A stretch of DNA of 64,000 nucleotides from NORP23 sp050302475 (GTDB taxonomy: Bacteria; Pseudomonadota; Alphaproteobacteria; Rhodobacterales; Rhodobacteraceae). This document shows, in pieces, positions 50,088 to 58,310 of the stretch. The notes under the pieces are model-generated. The model worked only from the letters and a program-made list of their open reading frames with translations, ran no database searches and was not told the origin of the DNA. The first letter of the stretch is position 1. The number at the start of each line of letters is the position of its first letter. The stretch is taken from the NCBI GenBank assembly GCA_050302475.1, contig JBNLBF010000002.1:1-64000 (forward strand), given 5' to 3'. The position numbers and the translations under genes are program-made.

Positions 50088-50324
50088 AATGCGGCAGAGT
50101 ATCGGGATTCCCGGCAAATGGAAGAGCAGAGTATGGGCTCACGTTCGGAATTGGTGGCAGAATAACCCATTTGTTCACGAATGTTGAAATTTTATAAGTA
50201 CGGATTGGCAAGAAACATTATTTTTAAAGAAATACTTAGTATTTCATGTTCGTTCAGTGCAAATTATCAAGACTCGATTTCCCGGAATTTCCGACCAAAT
50301 CCAGCGCAAATCCTCCGATCGAAA

Positions 50325-50358
50325 CAAAAAAACACCCCCGCCTGTTCAGGCAGGGGTG
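50325..50358 (-). terminator. Rho-independent terminator of rpmB
   Basis: Minus strand: CACCCCTGCCT / AGGCGGGGGTG (11 bp, one G-T) with a GAAC loop, followed by seven T. Located 24 bp after the rpmB stop. Confidence 0.85.
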
Positions 50359-50381
50359 CCAGGATTTCGATGTCGGAAAGC

Positions 50382-50669
50382 TTAGGCGATAGCCTGTGCC
50401 TTAGCGATATCTTTTTTCACTTTCAGCGCAGCGGGCGACAGGTCTGCATCCTTGGCTTTTGCCAGAAACGCATCCAGACCACCGCGATGATCTACCGTCC
50501 GCAGCGCCGCAGCGGAAACGCGGAATTTGAACGATTGGCCCAGCGCATCAGACTGCAGGGTCACATCATTCAGGTTCGGCAGAAACCGCCGCTTGGTTTT
50601 GTTGTTCGCGTGGCTGACATTATTGCCAACCATAACGCCCTTACCGGTCAGTTCACAACGACGAGACAT
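50382..50669 (-). CDS. rpmB: 50S ribosomal protein L28
   Basis: 95 residues from ATG at 50669 (AGGA 7 nt upstream; an ATG 6 bases earlier is in frame). MSRRCELTGKGVMVGNNVSHANNKTKRRFLPNLNDVTLQSDALGQSFKFRVSAAALRTVDHRGGLDAFLAKAK is the standard alphaproteobacterial L28. Monocistronic with its own terminator. Confidence 0.97.
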   Translation of the reverse strand: MSRRCELTGKGVMVGNNVSHANNKTKRRFLPNLNDVTLQSDALGQSFKFRVSAAALRTVDHRGGLDAFLAKAKDADLSPAALKVKKDIAKAQAIA

Positions 50670-50926
50670 GGTCATGTCCTCTCAACAGATAAGGCGCCGC
50701 CTACGCGACGCCGGAAATTCGAGCCGCCCTAATAGGCGTATAAAACTTGAACGTCAAGGGATTCGGGCGGGATTTCTTTCGCTTCAAGTCCCCTGACAAA
50801 CCTCCCTTTTTGTTTCATCTGTTTCAGCACTGGCACAAATCCGCCCTTCACGGCATGTTCACTTTGCCAAATGTCGCGATTTCCCTATGGTCGCGGCAAT
50901 ATTGTAGGCAAAAAAAGGCAGAAATC

Positions 50927-51619
50927 ATGATTAACAGCGTTATACGTTCAGGCATTTTCGCGATGTTTCTGGCCCTTCCGGGGCTGGTCACCGCACAAAC
51001 CCAGAGCTTCAATTACCTGTTCGATATCAGTCTCGGCATCGCCAAAGTGGGCGAGATGCGGGTAAATGCTGATATTAACGGGGCCAGCTACACCGCCAGC
51101 GGCGTGCTGGAATCAACCGGTGTTGCCGGGGCTATTTTTGATGTTCGCTATGAAACGACGGTCCGGGGTACAACCGATCACCCATGGCATTTCGTTCCTC
51201 AGAACTACACGTCGATTTCCATCGAGAAGGATGACCGCAGCGACGTCAATATCAGCTTCTCCGGTAACCGGATTTCAGGCGTGTCACACACCCCGCCCCG
51301 TGACGTGAGTGTCCCCGCCGTCAGCGATGCGATTGACCCGATGACGCTGATCTACTTCCTCGTCCGCCCGGTTCCCGCGGAAAATGTCTGCGGCGGCACG
51401 TTCAAAATGTTTGACGGGCGCGAGGTCATGAATGTCGCATATACCAACGCGCGCCGTTTCAACGACGGGCGGATCGAATGTTCCGTCACCTATTCTGGGA
51501 GCAACACGGGTGTGGCGCTCTCCTCCGTCACCTTCAGCCCGGGGGATGACGGGATGATGTATATCAGCCGTTTCAGCGCGAACACCAACGCCGGAGAGCT
51601 GACAGCACGCCGCCGCTGA
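50927..51619 (+). CDS. Exported DUF3108 domain protein
   Basis: 230 residues from ATG at 50927 (AAAAGGCAGAA upstream); signal peptide MINSVIRSGIFAMFLALPGLVTAQ. The mature part has the DUF3108 beta-rich pattern: FNYLFDISLGIAKVGEMRVNADINGASYTASGVLESTGVAGAIFDVRYETTVRG, IDPMTLIYFLVRPVPAENVCGGTFKMFDGREVMNV. DUF3108 proteins are periplasmic and of unknown function. Codons upstream to 50747 lie in the same frame but are non-coding in character. Confidence 0.85.
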   Translation: MINSVIRSGIFAMFLALPGLVTAQTQSFNYLFDISLGIAKVGEMRVNADINGASYTASGVLESTGVAGAIFDVRYETTVRGTTDHPWHFVPQNYTSISIEKDDRSDVNISFSGNRISGVSHTPPRDVSVPAVSDAIDPMTLIYFLVRPVPAENVCGGTFKMFDGREVMNVAYTNARRFNDGRIECSVTYSGSNTGVALSSVTFSPGDDGMMYISRFSANTNAGELTARRR

Positions 51620-51647
51620 ACCTTGCGCAGACGCAGAAACTGATCCA

Positions 51648-51671
51648 CTCTCTCCCGAAAACGGGAGAGAG
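51648..51671 (+). promoter_or_regulatory. Hairpin containing the Shine-Dalgarno of the RraA-like gene
   Basis: Perfect 10-bp stem CTCTCTCCCG (51648-51657) / CGGGAGAGAG (51662-51671) with an AAAA loop. The right arm is the only Shine-Dalgarno-like sequence (GGGAGAGAG), ending 2 nt before the ATG at 51674, so translation should be blocked unless the stem opens. Confidence 0.6.
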
Positions 51672-51673
51672 AT

Positions 51674-52372
51674 ATGATCGAAGAGCCAGCCACCTTAACC
51701 ATCCGCAAACCCACCCGCCGCCCGACGGCGGCCCAGATCGCCGCGTTCCAGAATGTGCCGACGGGGTTTGTCGTGGATGCGATGCTGGGCAAAGGGGCGC
51801 TCGCGTCCAGTATCTGTCCGATCGGAGATGGCCGCGATTATGATTGCACCGCCGCTGGCCCGGCGCTGACAGTCGATAACGGTCCGGGTGACATTCTGGC
51901 GCTGCTCGCCGCGCTGAAATTTGTCCAAGAGGGTGACGTGGTGGTGTCAACCGTCCACGGCCACCAAGGCAACGCGGCGGCAGGGGATCGCGTGTGCGGC
52001 ATGATGAAAAACAACGGCGCCACCGGGTTTGTAACCGACGGCCCGATGCGTGATTACGCCGGTGTTGTCGCCGCAGGCCTACCTTCCTGGTGCACCGGCC
52101 TCACCCCCGCCAGCCCGTTCTCCACCGGTCCTGGCGAGGTCGGCCTGCCCATCACCATTGCCGGACAGCATGTCGAAACCGGCGACATGATCATCGCCGA
52201 CCGCGACGGCGTGGTCGTGGTCCCGTTTGCGAAGATCGACGCGGTGATCGAGGCCCTAACCCACGTCACCGAACTGGAAACCTCGCTGGACGCGGAGGTT
52301 GCGGCAGGGCTGAAAATCCCGGAGAATATTGCGGAGATGCTGGAGGGTGATGGGGTGAAGCTCGTTGAGTAA
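51674..52372 (+). CDS. RraA-like protein (HMG/CHA aldolase family)
   Basis: 232 residues. Family features: IAAFQNVPTGFVVDAMLGKGAL, AGPALTVDNGPGDILALLAAL, GDVVVSTVHGHQGNAAAGDRVCGMMKNNGATGFVTDGPMRDYAGVVAAGLPSW and DMIIADRDGVVVVPF. The GDR/TDGPMRD segment carries the Arg and Asp that bind substrate and divalent metal in 4-hydroxy-4-methyl-2-oxoglutarate aldolases. It may be an aldolase/oxaloacetate decarboxylase or an RNase E regulator-like protein. Its ribosome-binding site is inside a hairpin. Confidence 0.88.
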   Translation: MIEEPATLTIRKPTRRPTAAQIAAFQNVPTGFVVDAMLGKGALASSICPIGDGRDYDCTAAGPALTVDNGPGDILALLAALKFVQEGDVVVSTVHGHQGNAAAGDRVCGMMKNNGATGFVTDGPMRDYAGVVAAGLPSWCTGLTPASPFSTGPGEVGLPITIAGQHVETGDMIIADRDGVVVVPFAKIDAVIEALTHVTELETSLDAEVAAGLKIPENIAEMLEGDGVKLVE

Positions 52373-52892
52373 CACGGCCCCTCTCGTCCAACTCCTCACC
52401 ATCGCCGCCACCCCGGGCGATCCGGATGCACAGGACGCCGCCAAAACGCTGCGCTTCTGGGTCGAGGGCCAGTGCATGACCGGTGACGAGCGCTGGCGGC
52501 GCGAGGTCGAAATCGAAATGACCCTCACCGACAGTCTGGCGACACGCGCGGGCATTCGTGACATCGTAGACATTCGGCCAAGTCCAGAGGAAAGAGACAG
52601 CTTCCTACACAGCATCGCCGACCTTTTGGCCGACAGCAAAACCGACAAACGCAACGTTGCCTACATCCTCAAACAATCCTTCGCTGTGCCGGGGATCGAG
52701 GACAGGATCACCGACTACCTGCTTTCCTACTGGGTCGAGGACACACAGGTCTCCACCCGCCTCCTCGATTGCATCTGGGCGCAGGAAAACCGCACCCGCC
52801 TCCTACCGGTTCTTAATGACATGGCGGAAAGCGCAGACCCCGCGCTCGGCGACTACGCCCGCCAAATCCTCAAGGTGCAATCGCAACTATGA
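52365..52892 (+). CDS. Unknown helical protein (first of three overlapping genes)
   Basis: 175 residues from TTG at 52365, overlapping the RraA-like gene by 8 bp. The sequence is mainly alpha-helical (DSFLHSIADLLADSKTDKRNVAYILKQSF, DRITDYLLSYWVED, LLPVLNDMAESADPALGDYARQILKVQSQL) and the repeated helices resemble HEAT/ARM-like repeats. No signal peptide or membrane segment. The next gene overlaps its stop by 4 bp. Family not recognised. Confidence 0.65.
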   Translation: MSNTAPLVQLLTIAATPGDPDAQDAAKTLRFWVEGQCMTGDERWRREVEIEMTLTDSLATRAGIRDIVDIRPSPEERDSFLHSIADLLADSKTDKRNVAYILKQSFAVPGIEDRITDYLLSYWVEDTQVSTRLLDCIWAQENRTRLLPVLNDMAESADPALGDYARQILKVQSQL

Positions 52893-53347
52893 AGCCGCCC
52901 CGCTTAGCCCTGAACCTCTGGCACTGGTTCCGCAATAGATTGTTAGAGATCGCGATTGTGATGACGCTCACCATCATACCCATTCGCTATATTCTAAATA
53001 ATGATATACACGCCCAAGGCGATATAATTTCTTGGCAGCTTTCAATTTTGATGGTGTTCGCTGGAACAATCTACCTATTCGTTATCAACCTCTACGCCCT
53101 CAGCACACTAATTATCCAAATCTTTGATCGTTTCGCGCTACGACGAAATGATCGTCGTTTCATGACGGTCGTTTATTTAATCCATACATTGCCGTTCATC
53201 GGCTTAGCCTTGCGCGATTATTTTGTCGTCAACGACGGTACATTCGATCCCAATCAACAGCTTTTAACCTTGGCGATATTCATAGTCGCGGGTTTCATTT
53301 CCGTTCGTCTAACACAGAGGATTGTCGGATCGAGGACGTCAACTTGA
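52889..53347 (+). CDS. Unknown membrane protein (second of three overlapping genes)
   Basis: 152 residues with four hydrophobic helices: LLEIAIVMTLTIIPIRYIL, LSILMVFAGTIYLFVINLYAL, VVYLIHTLPFIGLALRDYF and LLTLAIFIVAGFISVRL. The base composition is visibly AT-richer than the flanking genes. ATGA overlap with the gene before; the gene after starts in its stop codon. Family not recognised. Confidence 0.65.
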   Translation: MKPPRLALNLWHWFRNRLLEIAIVMTLTIIPIRYILNNDIHAQGDIISWQLSILMVFAGTIYLFVINLYALSTLIIQIFDRFALRRNDRRFMTVVYLIHTLPFIGLALRDYFVVNDGTFDPNQQLLTLAIFIVAGFISVRLTQRIVGSRTST

Positions 53348-53766
53348 CCTACAGTGCGAAACACCTTCTCAACATCCCGACATGGCCCAAACAAGGCTGG
53401 CATTTTGCGCTTGTATTATTGCACGGATATTTCAAATTATTAGACCATAAACCGTGGATTTTTCTCGTCAGTGCCATCGGAGTCCACGTCATATTTGGCT
53501 ATATGCTGATGTTGCAAATGCAACCTTTCGTTAATGGCGAAAACGAGATTTTGGCGCTTGTTGCAAACGTCCCGGTTACCATACTAGCCACCGTTCCTCT
53601 GGTGGTTCTGGAATTTATCAATATCGCTCTATTCTGTAATTTCTTCGGCAGACTCCCTCTATTTAGAAGGCTTCCCAATATCAAAAAAACCGTTGAAAAC
53701 GTGCAGAAATCGCTTCGCTACTTTCGTAAAATTTCGCAACACTTGGCACGGCCTCCGAAACAGTGA
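53344..53766 (+). CDS. Unknown membrane protein (third of three overlapping genes)
   Basis: 140 residues from TTG at 53344, which overlaps the previous stop (TTGA). Two or three hydrophobic helices (WIFLVSAIGVHVIFGYMLML, ILALVANVPVTILATVPLVVLEFINIALFCNFF), then a basic tail (RRLPNIKKTVENVQKSLRYFRKI). AT-rich like its partner. hrpB begins inside its stop codon (GTGA). Family not recognised. Confidence 0.65.
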   Translation: MTYSAKHLLNIPTWPKQGWHFALVLLHGYFKLLDHKPWIFLVSAIGVHVIFGYMLMLQMQPFVNGENEILALVANVPVTILATVPLVVLEFINIALFCNFFGRLPLFRRLPNIKKTVENVQKSLRYFRKISQHLARPPKQ

Positions 53767-56180
53767 CCCTCCCCGTCGACTCCACCCTCCCAACCCTCCT
53801 CGCCGCCCTCCGCGACACAGGACACGCCGTGCTACAGGCTCCGCCCGGTGCAGGGAAAACCACGCGCGTGCCGCTCTACCTGCTCGACCACACTCTCACC
53901 GACCAGAAAATCCTCATGCTGGAACCCCGCCGCGTTGCCGCCCGCGCCGCCGCCGACCGTCTGGCGAGCCAAATCGGCGAGACACCCGGCAAAACCATCG
54001 GCTACCGGATGCGCGGCGACAGCAAGCCCGGCGCCAAAATCGAGGTCGTCACCGAGGGTATCCTCACCCGTATGATCCAGTCGGACCCTGATCTGCCCGG
54101 CATCGGCTGCATCATTTTCGACGAATTTCACGAGCGCAGCTTGAACGCCGACCTCGGCCTCGCCCTTGCACTGGAAATTCGCGAGGCCCTGCGCCCCGAC
54201 CTCAAACTCCTCGTCATGTCCGCCACGCTCGACGCCGCCCCCGTCGCCGCGCTGATGGGGAACGCGCCGGTGATCACGTCCGAAGGGCAATCCTTTCCGG
54301 TCGACATCCACCATCTCGACACACCATGGCGGCGCCAGAACCAGCGGACCTATTTCGACGCCGCCATGGCCGACCTGATCACACGGGCGTTCAGCGAAAC
54401 TAAGGGCAGCCTCCTCGCCTTCTTGCCCGGGCAGGGTGAGATCCACCGCACAATGGCGCGACTAACGCTCGACGCAGAAATCCTGCCCCTCTACGGCGCC
54501 CTCCCGTTCAAGGACCAACGCCGCGCCCTGACGGCAACTGGCAACCGCCGGATCATCCTCGCAACCTCCATCGCGGAAACCTCGCTCACCCTCCCCGACA
54601 TCACCTGTGTCGTCGATGGCGGACAGTCCCGCCGCGCCCGTTTTGACCCCGGCTCCGGCATGTCGCGGCTGGTGACGGAACGGGTCACACGGGCCGAAGC
54701 AACCCAGCGCACCGGCCGCGCTGGTCGTGTTCAGGCGGGCAGCGGTTATCGGCTGTGGACCAAAGGCGAGGAAGGGGCGCTCGCCGCCTTCCCACCCGCC
54801 GAAATCGAATCCACCGACCTCACCGCGCTGGTGCTGGAACTGGCGCAATGGGGCGCTGACAGTGCCGAGGGCATGCGGTTCCTGACCCAACCCCCCGCCA
54901 AGGCATTTGCCGAGGCGCAGACCCTGCTACGTGATCTGGACGCGCTCGACGCCGACAATCGCATCACCGACCACGGCCGCACGTTGGCGGCCCTGCCCAT
55001 CCATCCACGCTTGGGTCATATGCTCGCCACAGGCGGCAAGGCGGCCGCGCCGCTGGCCGCGCTATTGGAAAATCGCGATCCCTTGCGCGGCCGCAGCGCC
55101 GATCTGGGTCTGCGGCTGGATGCCCTGAAGCATCCGCCCAAAGACGCCGACCAAGCCGCCCTCGCCCAAATCCGCGAGGAGGTGAAACGCCTGACAGCCC
55201 TCGCCCCCGACATTTCGGAAACCTACAGCCCCGCCCAGCTCCTCTCCCTCGCCTATCCCGACCGCATCGGCCTGCGCCGCAAAGGCGACGATCCCCGCTA
55301 TCTGCTCTCCGGCGGCAAAGGGGCGGTGATCGCGGCGGACGACCCGCTGGCGTCATCCCGTATGATCGTCGCCGCCGATCTGGACGGCGACACCAAGGAG
55401 GCAAAATTGCGACTGGGACTGGCCACAACCGAGGCTGAGATGCGCGACATCCACCGAACCCAAGACACAAAAGTCTGCGATTGGGACCCGCGCACCCGCG
55501 CCGTCGTGGCCCGCGAACGGGTGATGCTCGGCGCGCTGGTGCTGGAGGATCGCCACTGGAAAGACGCCCCAAACGAGGCCGTCAGCACGGCTATGATCGA
55601 GGGCATCCGCTCGCTCGGCCTCGACGCCCTCAACTGGACCAAAGCCGCGCGTCTGCTACAGGCCCGTGTGGAATGGTTGCGTGCGCGCGGCGCGGATATG
55701 CCGGACTGCTCGGCCAGCGGGTTAACCGACAGCCTTAAGGACTGGCTCGCCCCCTACCTGTCCGGCTGCCGCAAGGCTGCGGACCTATCCCGCGTCGACA
55801 TCCTCGCCGCGCTAAATTCCCGCCTGACATGGGCGCAAACCGAAACGTTAAACCGCGAGGCCCCCGAGGCCATCACCGCCCCGACCGGCACCAAGCTGCC
55901 CATCGATTATTCCGGCGACCAGCCCTCCGTCCGCGTCCGCCTGCAGGAAATGTTCGGCCTCACCATCCACCCGACAGTCGGCCCCGACCGCCAACCACTG
56001 CTGATCGAACTCCTCTCCCCCGCCCAGCGCCCCGTGCAAATGACCGCCGACCTGCCCGGCTTCTGGGTCTCGTCTTACGCCGATGTCCGCAAAGACATGC
56101 GCGGCCGCTACCCGAAACATCCTTGGCCCGAGGACCCAACGCGGGCGGACCCAACGCGGCGCGTTAAGCGTAAATCTTAA
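53763..56180 (+). CDS. hrpB: ATP-dependent helicase HrpB
   Basis: 805 residues from GTG at 53763 (GTGA overlap). DEAH/RHA-type helicase: Walker A QAPPGAGKTTRVPLYLL, EPRRVAARAAADRLA, DEFH box in FDEFHERSLNADLG, SAT in VMSATLD, and helicase motif VI TQRTGRAGRV. The C-terminal HrpB-specific region follows (LRRKGDDPRYLLSGGKGA..., TAPTGTKLPIDYSGDQPSVRVRLQEMFGL, SYADVRKDMRGRYPKHPWPEDP). HrpB has no settled role; a function in RNA metabolism is assumed. Length is standard. Confidence 0.95.
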   Translation: MTLPVDSTLPTLLAALRDTGHAVLQAPPGAGKTTRVPLYLLDHTLTDQKILMLEPRRVAARAAADRLASQIGETPGKTIGYRMRGDSKPGAKIEVVTEGILTRMIQSDPDLPGIGCIIFDEFHERSLNADLGLALALEIREALRPDLKLLVMSATLDAAPVAALMGNAPVITSEGQSFPVDIHHLDTPWRRQNQRTYFDAAMADLITRAFSETKGSLLAFLPGQGEIHRTMARLTLDAEILPLYGALPFKDQRRALTATGNRRIILATSIAETSLTLPDITCVVDGGQSRRARFDPGSGMSRLVTERVTRAEATQRTGRAGRVQAGSGYRLWTKGEEGALAAFPPAEIESTDLTALVLELAQWGADSAEGMRFLTQPPAKAFAEAQTLLRDLDALDADNRITDHGRTLAALPIHPRLGHMLATGGKAAAPLAALLENRDPLRGRSADLGLRLDALKHPPKDADQAALAQIREEVKRLTALAPDISETYSPAQLLSLAYPDRIGLRRKGDDPRYLLSGGKGAVIAADDPLASSRMIVAADLDGDTKEAKLRLGLATTEAEMRDIHRTQDTKVCDWDPRTRAVVARERVMLGALVLEDRHWKDAPNEAVSTAMIEGIRSLGLDALNWTKAARLLQARVEWLRARGADMPDCSASGLTDSLKDWLAPYLSGCRKAADLSRVDILAALNSRLTWAQTETLNREAPEAITAPTGTKLPIDYSGDQPSVRVRLQEMFGLTIHPTVGPDRQPLLIELLSPAQRPVQMTADLPGFWVSSYADVRKDMRGRYPKHPWPEDPTRADPTRRVKRKS

Positions 56181-56197
56181 AGAGGAGCCGGGGGGGT

Positions 56198-56232
56198 AAA
56201 AAAATGTCGGGCGGCACAACTCGCCGCCCGAC
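56198..56232 (-). terminator. Rho-independent terminator of the LysM/substrate-binding gene
   Basis: 10-bp GC stem GTCGGGCGGC / GCCGCCCGAC (7-nt loop) followed on the minus strand by seven T. It may also block read-through from hrpB. Confidence 0.8.
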
Positions 56233-56244
56233 TTCAGATAAATA

Positions 56245-57312
56245 TCAGCTTCCGGCCAGATGCCGCGAGACAATCTCGAACCATTCCCCGCTCAGACGCA
56301 TGTCTTTCAGCCCGGCATTGAGGATATCAATGTAATGCTGACCCTGCGGATTGCTCTTGGGTACAAACACATGCAGCGTTGCAAGGGTAGAAAGCGCCGG
56401 AATATCGACGATCTCATCGCCAACCCCAAGTGCTTCCAGATCAGCTTCCGCCGGCAGCACCTCGAAAGTGACAACATCCACGTCACCGTTCATCATTTCT
56501 TCCCAGCAGGCCATCTGGCTGGCGGGTACAGACATGGAGATATTCGGTTCCACCAGCGCCTCGGCTTCCAGGTCAAAGGTGAACCAGCCGTCGGGACGGC
56601 ACAGCCGCGCACCAAAAAGATCGCTATGCTGAGTGGCACCCGCATAAGGGCTGCCGGCTTTGGTGTAGAAACCAACCACGGCCTCGAAGAACGGGTCTGT
56701 GGCGTCATATTGGGTACAGCGCATCGCGTTGCTTGGCGACAGGCGATCCAGTCTCGTGCAATCAGGCAGGAACCATGGGAACCCCATATCGAACGCACCA
56801 GATGGCAGCAAATCGGTCAGATGCGAGCCCCAGTCATTGACGAAGGTGATCCGCGCTTCGGTGTCCGGCGAAGCCAGCTCGATCGCACGTTTCACCAGGG
56901 CGCTGAACATGCCTTGATCCGGCAGATCCTCACCTGTGAAAGGCGCGTAATTGCCGCCGGTCAGAAACCGGATCTGTGTCGGGGACGGGGCACTCGGTGT
57001 GGCGACTGCCGTTTCCGTGGCGGCAGCGGTGACCGCAGGCGCATTGGTGACAGGCAGCGAGCCATCGGCACAGGGGATGCGCAGCACAATCCCAACCTCA
57101 ATGAGGTTCGGGTTGGACAGCACATCCGAGTTGGCGCTGAAAATTGCCTGATAGCCACCACGGACATTTGCCCGTTTCGCAATAGTACTCAGCGTATCGC
57201 CCGACGACACGATATAGGTTTCGCACAGCGATTGGGCTTTTGCACCAACACCAGCAAAACCAAAACCGGCCGCAATGGCGAACGCCATTACTTTGATCGT
57301 TATTTTTGACAT
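56245..57312 (-). CDS. LysM plus periplasmic substrate-binding domain protein
   Basis: 355 residues: signal peptide ending near GAKAQ; a LysM domain at about 30-82 (CETYIVSSGDTLSTIAKRANVRGGYQAIFSANSDVLSNPNLIEVGIVLRIPC); an Ala/Thr/Pro linker to about 112; then a type 2 solute-binding domain (IRFLTGGNYAPFTGEDLPDQGMFSALVKRAIELA, FDMGFPWFLPDCTRLDRLS, VDVVTFEVLPAEADLEAL). The linkage suggests a peptidoglycan-tethered sensor or binding protein. No permease genes are next to it, so transport is not implied. Own terminator. Confidence 0.88.
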   Translation of the reverse strand: MSKITIKVMAFAIAAGFGFAGVGAKAQSLCETYIVSSGDTLSTIAKRANVRGGYQAIFSANSDVLSNPNLIEVGIVLRIPCADGSLPVTNAPAVTAAATETAVATPSAPSPTQIRFLTGGNYAPFTGEDLPDQGMFSALVKRAIELASPDTEARITFVNDWGSHLTDLLPSGAFDMGFPWFLPDCTRLDRLSPSNAMRCTQYDATDPFFEAVVGFYTKAGSPYAGATQHSDLFGARLCRPDGWFTFDLEAEALVEPNISMSVPASQMACWEEMMNGDVDVVTFEVLPAEADLEALGVGDEIVDIPALSTLATLHVFVPKSNPQGQHYIDILNAGLKDMRLSGEWFEIVSRHLAGS

Positions 57313-57546
57313 CTGGGTTTCCTTCGAGGATCTCGACTAGAGGCTTGTGGGGACCAAAGCCACAGTCTCTCGCAGCTCCGGCAACATGGTTAAGTCATTG
57401 CGTAAAAAATGCTGATTAAGCAGATTTACTGAGTCCCAAGTCTGGCGAAGAGAAAAGACAAATTCTAAGGCAAATGCGACACTAATCAGAAGTTTTGGAC
57501 ATCCTGATGGCGTAGGAGGGTGCCAGATATGCCAGCGCCGCCCCCA

Positions 57547-58035
57547 TCACTCCGCCTTCATCATCCGCCTGATCAACCCGTTTTTCAGCCCAAACTGATG
57601 ATAAAATGCCGCGCCGATATGCAGGATCAGCAGCACGATCAGCACCGCCTTCATCACCTGATGCGCCTCGCCCGCCGCGCCGACACCACCAAACCACGCT
57701 GCCAGTCCCGAGAGCGGCATCAGGATCAGCACGATATAAAGCGTCAGATGCACCAGCTTCGCCGCCAGCGCCTGCATGGCCGGAATCCCTTCGGGTTCAG
57801 CCGGCGCCCCGCGCCGCACACGCAGCGCGATCCGCCACAGCATCAACAACAGGATCGCCACGCCGGAAAAAATATGCGCCGGAACCCCAAGCGAGGGCGT
57901 GGCATCCGGATTGTTGCGTAAAACATGCCCGAACTCATGAATAACTTCGCCCGAGAAGAACATGGTCAGGATCAGCAAAGCGATGATCCAATGGAGAGCA
58001 ATCTGCGTCTTGGAATATCCGTTAGGTTTCGCCAT
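57547..58035 (-). CDS. Cytochrome b561 family protein
   Basis: 162 residues with four transmembrane helices. Haem-ligand histidines are plausible in ALHWIIALLILTMFF, VPAHIFSGVAILLLMLWR, HLTLYIVLILMPLSGLAAW and LILHIGAAFYHQF. This matches the prokaryotic b561/CybB group that passes electrons from quinol to periplasmic acceptors, often superoxide. It stands alone. No partner redox gene is adjacent. Confidence 0.9.
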   Translation of the reverse strand: MAKPNGYSKTQIALHWIIALLILTMFFSGEVIHEFGHVLRNNPDATPSLGVPAHIFSGVAILLLMLWRIALRVRRGAPAEPEGIPAMQALAAKLVHLTLYIVLILMPLSGLAAWFGGVGAAGEAHQVMKAVLIVLLILHIGAAFYHQFGLKNGLIRRMMKAE

Positions 58036-58310
58036 GATTTTGGTCCTGTAAGTGAGTTTCGTTACGCATAGATGACCCCAGACAGCGGACCGCGCAAGTC
58101 ACCCCCGGTCATATTCCCCCACCATCGAGAGATTTATACCCAAGGTTTATCCCCCCGCCGCCAGCCTGAGCGTGGAATAGGTTATACGGGTGGGGGTGGG
58201 GATTCCGTCGCGGGGAGGACAAGATCGTAGGAAATGGATAACGTATCAACAGGAAACTTGCTTATCGAACTCTTTTGAATCAACTTAGGGGGATACTAAA
58301 AGGTATTTCG

